NCBI GenBank assembly: GCA_019321725.1
Contig: CM033121.1
Span: forward strand, 14,508,001 to 14,572,000
DNA from: Paulownia fortunei
Taxonomy: Eukaryota; Streptophyta; Magnoliopsida; Lamiales; Paulowniaceae
Length of the DNA stretch: 64,000 nt
Reading direction: 5' to 3'
The first letter of the stretch is position 1. Every line of letters starts with the position of its first letter. The notes beneath the pieces are model-generated. The model was not told the DNA's origin. It worked only from the letters and a program-made list of their open reading frames with translations, and ran no database searches. The translations under genes were made by a program, and so were the position numbers. Below are positions 12,795-24,066 of the stretch, piece after piece.

Positions 12795-15238
12795 TGTAAT
12801 ACTCAAGTCTTGCGCTACTCATTTAACCAATATAGTTCATGCATTTCATGCTACGTATGTGCCATTTGCATTTTTAATTGATATTTCATAAGGCACTATA
12901 TTTTATGTGGCATTTTTAATAATTAAACTTCTAAAGTTGTCACCCAATATTAGTTTATAAATTCTTTAATCTAATTGGTTGAGTTGGTACTAAGATACGA
13001 GGATTTAGGTGTCAACTATCAAATACCATTACGATACATGTAAGTGAAAGGTGGCATCGTTTGTGTTTATCAGTGTAGGATAAACTATGCAAATAAATTA
13101 ATTAGGAAGAAAATAGTGATAGTAATGGTAATAATAATAATAATAAAAGAAAGTAAGGACATTATCATATAAATTAAGAGGGTATAAATTCTTAATTGGA
13201 AATAAACTTGGGGGCTTAGAAATAAATATATAAAAATATATATACATATTATGTATTAATTATATATGTAAAAATATAATATACATATACGTATATATAT
13301 GCATATATGTAGATGTACGGAATATATATATATAAGTATGTGTATGTAGTATAATATATATATGTATACATGTGTATAGTATATTAGCTTATGTTTTAGA
13401 TATGCATATGCTATAATATATATATTATATTAAAGTTCCTTAATTGTTAAGTTATTATATTATATTAATGTTCCTTAATTGTTAAGTTATTAACACACAT
13501 CACACACACACGATTAACACCACACACACACTCATGACAACAGAGAAAGAAAAAGAAAAAAAAAAAAAAAGAAAGAAGAGAGAAAGAAAGGAAGAAAAGG
13601 GAGGGTGCTCCAACAAATTTCAACGATAGGAATTGAAGGAAATTTTAGGTAAGTCTCTTCTCATTTTTGTATAGATAAAAATATATATTTATACCGTTTA
13701 TTTCTAATTTAAAAGAAAGTTTTTAATTTAAGTTAACTAGTTATCTACCTGTGAGACAATAATTAATGTACACCTTTAATTCGAATTAGTTACAAAGATT
13801 TTATTTTATTTCTTACATTAATCGAATGAAGGAGCTAATTTAATTAAGGGATTTGTTATGGGATTATAACACATTAATTAAATAATATTAGAATAAATTC
13901 AAGACGAGAAATTAAGGTATTTTAAAAGGTTCTGATTGGGGTGAAGTATACATTTTAAGGTTTGATTATTACTTAATTAAATTTAAGATTTAAGATCCCT
14001 TAAAAGATTTGATATAGAAACCTAATGATTAAGAATGAAAATTAATATGCTATACTTTTATAGGAGGCCTTATATCTAAGGTTAGGAAGGAAAATCTTAT
14101 TAACATTCAGTAGGACATCAAAGGTGAAAGGTAAGTAAAAATCTATTTGCAACTATAATGTATAGACATAGTATTTCGTGCATTATCTATATTAAAGATG
14201 ATCCTTGTGTCTTGATGTGTGTATTGTGAGTATTATACATATCTTATAGTGCATATGTTGCTTGGATGATGGGATATAGGATTTATTGTGTCATTGGACA
14301 TGTCATTCATCAGCATATACATGTCCATGCATAACACGTGCTCACAGTCGAGGTTTTTGCACGCATGATATTACTTTCAAAAAGAAAATATTTCAGTTGA
14401 CTAGTACTAGTGTACCGAGACTTGTGTAGCTTATTTATATAATATTTTGGGTCACCATAAGTATTATTTCTCGGAGGATCATATGAGTTGATAAGGGGTG
14501 TGCTTCTAGTGGTCACGAGAGGGTGGACCACTTGACTGTGCCCTTATCGACGCCGCTGGTGGGAAAGCTTCTGGAGGGTCATAGGGGAAAATAGGGGGTG
14601 GACCTCTGGTGATCCCAGGAGATCACCCCCAGACTGTGTCGATCTGTTTATGGATATGTGATTATTGATATTATTGAAAGCTCTATCCAGTACATAGTGG
14701 GTAGGCTAAGGGCCCAGTGATGGAAAATGATTTTGAATGAACTATTTTATGCAAGAGTTTGCATCCTTGTCATGATTTCATAGGAATGCATTGCATTTAT
14801 GTTAGATTATCCCTTTATCATGCATGATTTTCACTTATTGGGCATTAGCTCACATAGTTCATGCATTGTAGGTAAGTTTGGTGATATTTGAAGTCATGGA
14901 CTTACTGGCAAGCGACTGGAGTTCCTATAGGTTCTAAGGATTGGTGTACTTGAATGACAACATGTTGGGCTGGTTGTTAGTTTGTTTGATTTTGGAGTCT
15001 ACTGTATTAAGTTTTGGGACTTGTACTATGTGTTACTTTTAAAACTAGTCTGCACATGGGTATGTAAATATTGTGGTTGTTATGGGTCCTCTGCAGGTAT
15101 ATATATTAGTCTGTGAGTGGGAAAATAGTTTATTATTTAAATATGTTATAAGGAGAAAAAAAAATTCATGCATGCACACAGGTTCTATCATGTTAAATTA
15201 TACAATATATATAGTTGTGTAGTAATGGGGGTGTTACA
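12795..15238 (+). repeat. Solo LTR, plus orientation, TSD ACAAC
   Basis: It starts TGTAATACTC at 12795 and ends GGGGGTGTTACA at 15238. It is flanked by ACAAC on both sides (12790-12794 and 15239-15243), an exact 5-bp target-site duplication. It has no internal region or coding frame, so it is a solo LTR left by LTR-LTR recombination. Its right half is inverted relative to 9763-11100, so it probably inserted into or next to a relative. It contains an AT-rich stretch near 13200-13430, a purine run near 13545-13605 and a 30-bp direct repeat. Confidence 0.85.
13424..13488. repeat. 30-bp direct repeat within LTR
   Basis: The phrase TTCCTTAATTGTTAAGTT, with an ATTATATTAA lead, occurs at 13424-13453 and again at 13459-13488 with one mismatch. 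Confidence 0.8.
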
Positions 15239-15243
15239 ACAAC

Positions 15244-16060
15244 TAACACCATATGAGATTTTCTAGAAATTAAATGATCAAATATGATTATAAGGTAAAA
15301 TGGATCATGCCATGTAGTTTCAATGAAAGCACTTATGAATAACATGTAATGCATGAATCATATTGGCCAAGTGAGTAGTGTGAGACTCGTTTATTACACT
15401 GACCCAATGTAGAAACTCTGATACCCAAGTCAATTGGGTTGCTTGGAGAAGAAGATAAAGATCAAGAAAATGTAAATATGTATGTAAAGTGTAAAAAAAA
15501 TGTAACATGTTTCTTGAGTTCATCCCTGCTATTTATAGACATTATAGTAGGGGTATAAAAGAAATTTCAAACCTTAATTTATTATAACAGCTTGGTGTAC
15601 CAGTCAACATTTCTCTAATTTACCCTAAATTAGATTTTCTGTCACTATCTATCCATAATCATCTGGCCTTATCCTTTTGCATGAACATGCATGACTTGAG
15701 AGATAGAGGTCCTGCGGGATAAGCTGACCTGTCCTAGTCTAGAAGTAGATCATATAACATTCATAAGTAGGCCCTAAAGAACGAGTTGATTAAACCCATT
15801 TAACATCTCATGCATAACTCAATAGATCAGGCAAGACTTAACAGCTCACGCATGACTCAGCAACTCATGCAAGACTCAACAGCTCACGTATGACTTAATA
15901 GCTCACACATAACTTAAAGTATCTAATTGTATCCTAAGGTCCTTCTTATTGAGTCGACCAACTAGGTAGTCCCGACCTAGTTCATCAATTTAACACCTTA
16001 TCTTAGGCATAACTCAGGCTATATGAGTTAACTCTGACCTATCACATATCATCTACTCCC
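15244..16060 (-). repeat. Tat-like gypsy LTR, minus orientation, partial
   Basis: On the minus strand a polypurine tract reading GTAGGGGGGAG (plus positions about 16055-16070) precedes the region. A TATAAATAGC box then lies near 15534, followed by a leader and the phrase TTGACTTGGGTATCAGAG near 15425. TATA followed by a TTGACTTGGG/TTGACTTAAG-type phrase is what I know from R-U5 of Tat-lineage LTRs. The end toward 15244 abuts the ACAAC target site of the solo LTR, so it is truncated or undefined there. Confidence 0.5.
15801..15915. repeat. Imperfect tandem repeat, unit about 19 bp
   Basis: Four to five units of the type ACAGCTCACGCATGACTCA run in series with base changes. They lie in U3 of the minus-strand LTR and could be promoter or enhancer repeats, as in many LTRs. 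Confidence 0.7.
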
Positions 16061-16640
16061 CCCTACTTTTCTTGAGCTGAGTTATTTTGAAGGTCAGGTA
16101 GAGCATACAAGTTTTCTTGATTTTGATGGTTAGGGCTGACATATGTTTCCATTTTCAAATTCTATAATCTATTGGGATGTCGTACCCAAAATAACCCTCT
16201 TTTCCTGCTTTTGTAATTACCTAAATTAACTGCCTTGCCTTTTCATCTGACCCACTTCATCCATCCATCCACGTACCTCTCAATCTATGGTAAGAATTCA
16301 CCTTGCCTCTTGACCTACTTTCCTTCCTCTAGAAAGGGGAATAATTTACTTCATTCTTCTACTTTTCTTGCCTCTCTCACTACTCCTCTTCATCTTTCTT
16401 CGGCGAGTAACTTACTCCCCCAGTAGCCTTTCCTCTTTTCTACAGTAGTTCAAGTAAGTATACTTACCTATTCTATTTTTTTATTTTTTCCTTTGAGTAT
16501 GTACTTGGCCTATTTCTTGATGTCCACTTTTCCTGAATCTCAAGAACATATTTTGTTTATTTTCTCCTTTTCTCCTATCTGGAATTTTTGCAAGTGAGCT
16601 ATCGCGTGAACTATCCATACATCATCTATTTGAGATAAGA
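16061..16640 (-). other. 3' internal region of the Tat-like element
   Basis: Sequence between the polypurine tract and the antisense ORF remnant. No coding frame is supported. Confidence 0.35.
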
Positions 16641-17560
16641 ATGGTTGATCCTGGTCATCACCCTACTTATCTAACCCATACCTCTACTCTTTTTGAAACC
16701 AGTCTTGAACATCATAAGGAGAATGCTAGAATACCTGAAGAATATAACATTGTCCTTCCTGGCCTAACGACCGATCTCACAACTCTCTTCCAGGCCATGT
16801 TGCATTTTTTGTAGACCAGCTAGAATGGGATAAAGGTTCTCTATGCCTAGCCTCTTCTGTCGTATTTCTAGAAGCTTCGCCATCCCTTTGATGCATCTCG
16901 TTCCCAATTCCTTCCTCCTCATGGAAGATTTTTGGATGGTAGTTAGCCATTTTAGATATGAGCCCAATCACAAGCTATGGTGAGCTCTTTTTCATCCTAA
17001 AACATCTAGCCCAGCTAAATTTTTAGAGGGAAATCTAAGTCCCTCCAGGGCTGGAAGAAAAAGTATTTTTTTATTTCTTCTCTTGATCATTAGAATTTTC
17101 CTATAAATTAGATCACTGAACTACCTCTACAAGGTCGCGCACCTGAGCATAACTCAACAACCCAAGCCTTAGCTAGTCAGTTAAATCATAACCCTTACCA
17201 CATAGGTTTGCTAGTCGATTTCTGGCATCTACTCTATCACTTTCAATTAAGTCCTAAAGCTATCGAGCTTCCTCAACCCATAGGAACTAACTTCTGATTA
17301 AACATTTTAATCTAATGGAGTCTTCCAAATCAACTGATGGAGTCTCGACTACTTGCTACTTACCAAGCTCAGAAGGCAGCTGGTAGAGCTAACCACCCAA
17401 AAGGTTAAGCCCGAGTTCCCTTGACTAGTGCGCCCCCAGCTCAACATCACACCCTTACACCTCTAGCTGCAACCTCTACATCCCAGCTCCCATCTCCATC
17501 TTCTAGCAACCCCTCTCCTCCCAGGTCTGTTGGCCCTCGCAACCGAGGGGTAAGCGCCCA
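16641..17560 (+). pseudogene. Probable antisense extra ORF of a Tat-like element, degenerate
   Basis: The plus-strand frame opens MVDPGHHPTYL near 16641 and breaks up after about 55 codons. Later pieces include FVDQLEWDKGS and SLQGWKKKYFFI (near 17038), which resembles the SSNKGWKxRFFFV signature of the plant 'putative gypsy-type transposon' domain. A Pro/Ser/Ala-rich tail follows near 17430-17550. In Tat elements such as Grande, extra ORFs with this domain lie between pol and the 3' LTR, sometimes antisense. The minus-strand LTR at 15244-16060 gives exactly that geometry. The family match is by eye and is weak outside the SLQGW block. Confidence 0.42.
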
Positions 17561-18404
17561 GCTCTAGCTGGGTGGTGAGGTTTTGTTTTGTATTTGGTGG
17601 ACAAAAGAAGAACTAAGAAGGAGGCTTGTGATCAAGGCACTGATTGTATGGGATACAATGTTGTAATAGAATAGGCTCTATTCCATTTTATTACCCTTAA
17701 ACTGACCTTAGGTCCATTTTTTGCTCAAATAGACCACATAGAATTGATTCATGATCATCCACTTTTAGTATGCATTAGATACATGCTAGAATTTTATTTA
17801 ATATTTTCTTATGTTATGCTTGTGCTCATATCAATATTACATGCATTAAATAAAACAAACAAAAAGGGAAAAATAATGAGGTCTAGGCATAAAATGAACC
17901 CCACTTGATTTTTTTGAAATTTAAGTAAAAGAAATTTTGAAGAAAATTAAATTTCAAACAAAAATGGACAAAGTTAGCTTGGACCCAACATTCTAAGCTA
18001 CCATCAAAAGTAGCAAACATGATGATGCTACCACACCTAATCATCGGCCATGAGTCGTGTGATGATTTTGTGGGGAAAGTTGTGATCTCTACTAAGAATG
18101 GCGATGGCTATGGGATAGACTCATTTATACATTAGTCATGAGTCGTATGACATTTAGATTCTCCATTTACATGGAGGTTTGTTGGATCTTATTTGACACC
18201 AAGTACCATATGGGCTCATAAAATCGAGAAATATGGGAAGAGGTGAGGCAAAACATCTTGAGGGTTGTATGGAGTTACAATCGTTACGGAGTTAACCACC
18301 TTTAGATATATTGTGTTGGCTCATAAATTTTGGGTATCTAATATGTCAATTGGACCTCAAGCCCACTAGAAAATATGATTTCTTGAATTTCCATTAGGGT
18401 TGAT
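17561..18404 (+). repeat. Dispersed repeat shared with 29100-29923
   Basis: Blocks such as TGGTGAGGT..T..TTT.TATTTGGTGG, ATGGGCTCATAAAATCGAG and the closing CCTCAAGCCCACTAGAAAA recur in the same order at 29120-29923 and 31997-32060. No coding frame is visible. It is probably the internal region of a non-autonomous LTR element. It ends where the 18405 repeat begins. Confidence 0.55.
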
Positions 18405-20690
18405 TGTAAAGCCCCCACCACTAAATATAGATATTGATATAACAATAATTTTGACAAGTTAGCACATATGTGTGCATGTGTATATATATATTTTTTTGTC
18501 AAATGTAACACTTCGAGAAACAGTAAAATATTTTCTCACATATAACCCTGTATATAGAAAAATTACCATTTATATAAAAAAACAACACCCATCACAGTCA
18601 CGCTATTCTCAAACTTATCTACTAAAAAAATTCAAGAGTTATATAGGACATAATATTCTAAAGTTATAATACGATAAACTCAAAAATCAAAATAATAGAC
18701 TATATTTCGAAAGAAGTAAGGACATTTTGTATCTTGTAACCCTTTATATATGGACAACAATTTACACAATAATAATGATTGTAAAAAATTAGAATATGCC
18801 CACAACACAACCCAACAGGTCATCATCCATGTACAATGATCCTTAGAAGCCTGTAGGAACTTCAACAACCAGCCCAATTAGCCTCAGAGTCTTAGGTATC
18901 AATCCATTCTTACCTACAATGCATGAACTACATGAGTTAATGTCCAGTAAATAAAAATCATGCATGCTAAAAATGATGTGAAACATATGCAAAAGATTTC
19001 CAAGAAATTGTGCTAATAGTGCATACTCATGAATCAAAACATTTTATTCAAAATTATTTTCTTTCATTGGGCCCTTAGCCCACCTAATATGTACCAGAAA
19101 GAGCTCTGCATAATATCAATAATCAAATGGCCAATAATGGATTGATATAATCAAGTGAACCATCCTCTTGTGACCCCTAGAGGTACACCCCATGTCTTCC
19201 CTTGTTATCACCCATGAAGTATCCTACCCACAACATTAATCATAACAAAGGCACAGTTAAGTGGATCATCATCTTATGACCGTTAGAGGTCCACCTCATG
19301 TCTGCCCCTGCGATCATCTTATGACCGTTAGAGGTCCACCTCATGTCTGCCCCTGCGATCCTCTGGGAAGTTATCCCACTTGCATTACCTACAATATCAT
19401 AGCATACCTCGCTTGCCTCAGTGTACTAGTAGTGGCCAACAAAATATTTTTGCTTTAAAAATCATAACGTACATGCAAGATCTTAACAATGTTTATGTAT
19501 TATGCATGCACGTGCAAGTGCTATAATAAATGGCATGCTCAATGCAACAACATGTATTTGGTCTCATCATTCTCACACATCACATACATCAAACGATACT
19601 TAATGTACTTGTTATCACACCTCTTCAAACATCACATCACAAATAGTATAGATATTCCAAGAAATACTATGTTCATGTACTGTAGTTGCAAATGAATTTT
19701 TACTTACCTTTGATCGGTTGTGTGTTACTTCTAGATTTCTTAAGTATTACTCCCCAACCCTAGATGTGAAAAAATTTGTAAAAATACACGGTATCAAACA
19801 CCATCCTTAATTAACAAGTTCATTATACCTAATGTAGTATAAAGATCTTGAATCTCAATTAAAATAAACAACCTTACCACTTAGAAACTATAACCAAATA
19901 CAACCTTCTACGCACCTTTGTTTCATATCTTAAATGTATACTAACCTCACTTAATTGATGTATTATAACTCTTATAACATGCCATAAATGTTAGCGATCA
20001 AATGCACTACATCTATGTTGGAACATGCTAATGAATCAAATGGGACAGATTCATAACTTCACATTTTTTTTCTGCCACTATAATTTGCATGATGATTTTG
20101 ACACTCTTAGACATATTCATTCACTCTCGAATTTTCTATCACACTTAGCTAACATAAAAATAATGTAACCATGTCATAGAATGGCTAAAACTCACGGATA
20201 TAGCTTCCCAAGTTCAGCTCCCTTCACAACATATTGAAACAGATTTTTCCTACCGTGACAGTTTTGCGCACTTTATGACATTAATGGTTTTGACACCCTT
20301 AAGTATATTTAATCACTCCCAAATTTTTACCACAATAGATAACATATGCACAGAGACAACCAGGTCATAGTCTTGCTAAAACTGATGGATTTAATGATGT
20401 AAAACTAGCCCCCTTCACACAAGACATAATATAAAATTCGATGGTGATAGTTTTGAGCATCTCTTTAATTATCATGCCATAATTTAATTCCTAAAGTATC
20501 CAAACCTATATACATAATCGTAAATCCTATATAAACACAATCATAATGATAAATATAGAATTTACCCAAGGTTTCTTGTATATTTCAAGCTCAATAAACT
20601 AGAAATTAGCATATACACAGATTATGTCCCTTAGTGGTTCTACTATATATTTGCAACCACAAATCATTTTTTTATGCATACCCTATAAGT
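18405..20690 (-). repeat. Second copy of the 9763 LTR-like repeat, truncated
   Basis: It starts TGTAAAGCCCCCACC at 18405 and follows 9763-12030 closely. It includes the same minus-strand pseudo-frame with DHCTWMMTCWVVLW near 18770 (DHCTWIMTCWVVLW in the first copy). It is cut off near 20690 by the next repeat, so no far end or target-site duplication is visible. Confidence 0.75.
19270..19359. repeat. Exact 45-bp tandem duplication
   Basis: The 45-base unit beginning CATCTTATGACCGTTAGAGG is present twice without a mismatch (19270-19314 and 19315-19359). The 9763 copy has this region once, so this is a recent local slip compared with the decayed surroundings. Confidence 0.9.
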
Positions 20691-21272
20691 GACAGATCAT
20701 TTGTTGCCAACTTATCAACCTGCATACATGTTAATACAACTTCTAACGTACCCCATGTTGTGATTATCAAGTAATCAAAAAATACATCAAAATGAAACAC
20801 GACATGTACCTCAAGTCTAAGGACTAATCGTGTACTATTGTAATATGGAATTTTTTTTTTTGACAATCAATATTTCCAACGGGCCTATTTAGTGTACTTA
20901 TTCTCTAACAAGTATGCGTATACTTGCACTAGCGTGACTATGGCAATGTCCATAGAGGGATATATCCTCCTCATGCGAGCATGCATCGTATGTGCGAGTC
21001 TATTAAGCTATTCGATGTCCTATCTCAAAAAGCCCTTAGCTCAAAATTAATTTAAGACCAAAACCATAGAGGCATATTCCATAATCACCATCAAATGCGT
21101 GACCATACCCTATAGCTAAGTTTGGTCTAAGGACTTTATCTAATTACTATACGTAATTAAAGATAAAGAAATGAGCCTATTTAATTAATATGATTTGAAA
21201 ATACCATTTTTTACAAATACAAGAGTATAGAAGATGCCCAATCTAATTGGGACACCATGCACGAATCTAACA
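20691..21272 (-). repeat. TGTTAG-family LTR, partial, minus (copy E)
   Basis: Read on the minus strand from 21272 it begins TGTTAGATTCG and follows the first 580 bases of the solo LTR at 24067. Blocks include the TTATCTTTAATT stretch and the AAGTACAC.GAA. phrase. It is truncated at the junction with the 18405 repeat. Confidence 0.75.
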
Positions 21273-21277
21273 CTCCT

Positions 21278-22080
21278 GATGCCTCATCTCTATATGGGTC
21301 GTCTTATTGGTTGTGTCCTTAACATCTTCTTCATCTACCTGTAGCTTTCTAGTGAATTCGTCTTATCAATAGGTGTTTCTCATTGAAGGGGTGACACGAC
21401 AGGGCTCTTTCCCTTCCTTTCATGTTCCTCAATGACATATCCACTTATATCCAATACCAAGTGCTTGAGGTCGTTGGCCTTCATTTGAACAACCAGTTCC
21501 TCACCTCTTCTGGTTGGTTATCATGAGCCTAGAGAGAAGGAGAAAAAGGTGAGTGAATATGTTGGGGTCTTTCTGCTAGTTTCTTTGGTGTCTCCGCTAT
21601 ACTCTGTTCAACATCTTTTCAACAGACAATGCCAACTGATTTAGGAAAAATAGTATACCTAAATTCGAGTTGGTTGATCTCGAGTTAGGTATTTGACTTT
21701 GGAATTACCATAAAAAAAATACTCGTTAGGCTTGCTAGGGTGGCCCCAGCTAAAATCTTTCAATACTTAAGTCAATTTAGGTCGCAAGGTCAAAAGTAAC
21801 AGATAAGAAAAGTGAATGCAAAAAGTCAAATTAATTTATGACACTGAGCACCATGGTATTTATAGTGGTTAGTCTACGTGGTTTGCACATGATAGGTGTC
21901 ATAATTGCATTGGTCTACCAATCCCATCACCCTCACGCATCAATGTTCGCATGTTAGGTTAGCCCGACGCTAGGTTCGGGTCATGCTTCATTAGAAAAAG
22001 ACACAATCTTTGAGCTGATAAGAAATTTTGATGGTTTTATAAGGGCCAAATAGTTATTTTAGTGGTCTAACCCATCAACA
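21278..22080 (-). repeat. Possible second Tat-like LTR remnant
   Basis: On the minus strand CACTATAAATACC near 21860 is followed by TTGACTTAAGTATTGAAAGA near 21765. This is the TATA plus TTGACTTAAG arrangement I associate with Tat-lineage LTRs. Neither end could be found, and the part 21278-21640 holds nothing recognisable. Confidence 0.35.
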
Positions 22081-22525
22081 TGATTTGATATCCTAGCCTT
22101 TTATTTGAATTGCTCATGTCTGATATGATTGTGCAATGATATGATCCTCCACTATAAGCGATACATGGAAATGAAAAATAATCTCAATGATTTGATAATA
22201 TTTCAAGCATATAGTAATTTTGACTAGTTACATATGTAAAAGCCAAGATATGAACATGAATTAAACTCACCTACACAAAGAACAAGATTAGAGTATATAT
22301 TAACATTATATGAGAAGGGTGTGGTTTTGTTAAAGAAAAATTGAATTAAAAACAAATGATTACTTTGGGATGCAGAATTCTCAGATATGGTATACGAGTC
22401 ATTCTTTCTTAGTGATGACTCTTCAAAACTTCAATTCACTTACCAAGTGAAATCTCCACAATATTTACATTAGGGTCATTTTATATACAAACACATATTC
22501 ACGCAATTTAGCACTCTTGGAGCAA
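22081..22525. other. No recognised feature
   Basis: AT-rich sequence before the integrase fragment. It may be decayed pol of the same gypsy element, but no motif could be read. Confidence 0.35.
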
Positions 22526-22818
22526 CTATCAGTTATGAAGGTACCCATTTTTATAACAAATTATTCAATAACCTTTTGTCTAAGTATAGTGTGAAGCATA
22601 AGGTAGCACTTGGATACCACTTGCAGCCCAATGGAGCAAGACTAAATCTCTAACTATGAAGTTAATAAAATCCTTGAAAAGTCAGTTAGCACAAATCATA
22701 TAGATTAGGAACATAAGTTGGAAGATGCACTTTGGGCCTACCACACAGCCTACAAGATACCCATTGATATATCACTGTATTGATTGGTGTTTAGGAAGGC
22801 AGCAAAAATTAAAAGTTT
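22526..22818 (+). pseudogene. Gypsy integrase core fragment
   Basis: The frame reads SYEGTHFYNKLFNNLLSKY, then VKHKVALGYHLQPNGA, and ends near LPHSLQDTH-type sequence in a shifted frame. It corresponds to the SDEGTHFxN...HKVATPYHPQTNGQ part of the DDE integrase core of Athila/Tat-type gypsy elements. It is broken at 22818 by an LTR insertion (TSD ATAAA). The C-terminal part continues at 27127. Confidence 0.8.
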
Positions 22819-22823
22819 ATAAA

Positions 22824-24061
22824 TGTACATGCATAACCATTACAGAACTGGTCTAAAATTTCATGCCATTTTTGGTTACACCCAAGTATTTCATTTTAAC
22901 CAAAACAAAAATAATGTTCACGATTATAACTTTCAATAACACTCTGGCTTTGGATGTGGATTTGAATGATTCAAGTCTTGACAGTAATCAAAAACTTCTT
23001 TGCCATAGGAATCCACTCGTCTTCTCTCTAACGGTATCCACATGATGAGCAAGATCACAATTTTATACCTTTGCTAGAAGATATCAAAACTTGTTCCAAA
23101 ATTGGAATTTTGAGAGTGTTGATTAATCCAACATCAACATAGTGATAAGAGAATTAATCAGAATATATGTGAATATCCTAGAACCAAATTGATAGAACTA
23201 GACTAGAGAATATGGAGTGAGAAAACTTTTTTCTACACACAAAAGGAAGGGTCGACTTTTTCCCACAAATTATTCTCTAACTTTCGGCCCTTATGTATGG
23301 TATATTTATACACCACCAATTCTTGACCTTATCCCATTAGGTCTCTAAGACATTCCATATTTATCCATTGTTTAATTCTATCCAACATACGTCTTGGATT
23401 AGTTTCCTATTAAGATTCAAAGTCTTAATTAATTCTTATCCAAGACATGGGGTCTTTGATTCATAATCAAAGACCACCAATAGGCCTCTCTTACGAGCCC
23501 ATTAATGATTGGGCTCTCCAATTAATTAATCACTATTAATTAATTAAGCCCAACCAAATTATTCTAGTGGACTACCTAATTAAATAGGTCAAATTTAAAT
23601 AATATAATTATTTATATTAGTTAAATTAATCTAACCATTATATTAATTTAAAGACCATTAATTAATTGATCCAATAAATTATTTAATTACTCCTAAAAAG
23701 AGTCCCTAATCTTAATTAAATATAATTAAATAATTCTATTATTTAAATAGATGAATTTATTTAAATAATAAATTAATTCTAGCTCCAAGGTAATTAATCT
23801 CTATTAATTAACTTGATCTAACTCTTTGGATATTATTACAGATAGAAGTGATCTATCTCATTTTGCATGAACCATTAGGTTCATAATTAAGCTAACTGTG
23901 GACTTGCAACTATTGCAACTTAGTGAATAAAAAGATATTTTGATTAATTAATCTAATTACTTAATCCTTCTTGAAATTAACTCCTTAATTCTAAGAATGC
24001 ATCTTGACTACCTAGTCTTTGGTGAAATAGCAAGTGACCCTATATTTGTTATGAGTACCAT
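22824..24061 (-). repeat. Solo LTR F, TGTTAG family, first part
   Basis: Minus-oriented LTR inserted in the gypsy integrase. The left target-site duplication ATAAA is 22819-22823 and the right one is 27122-27126. This part is the LTR 3' half; it resembles 30100-31200 (AACGGTATCCA.AT...GCTAG block). It is interrupted at 24062 by solo LTR A and resumes at 26303. Confidence 0.8.
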
Positions 24062-24066
24062 GTAAG

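Noticed and set aside
9763..15238. A single foldback or Mutator-like DNA transposon with 1.2 kb terminal inverted repeats
   Set aside because: The right arm has its own 5-bp duplication at 12790/15239 and TG...CA ends, which fits a solo LTR better; no outer target duplication was found.
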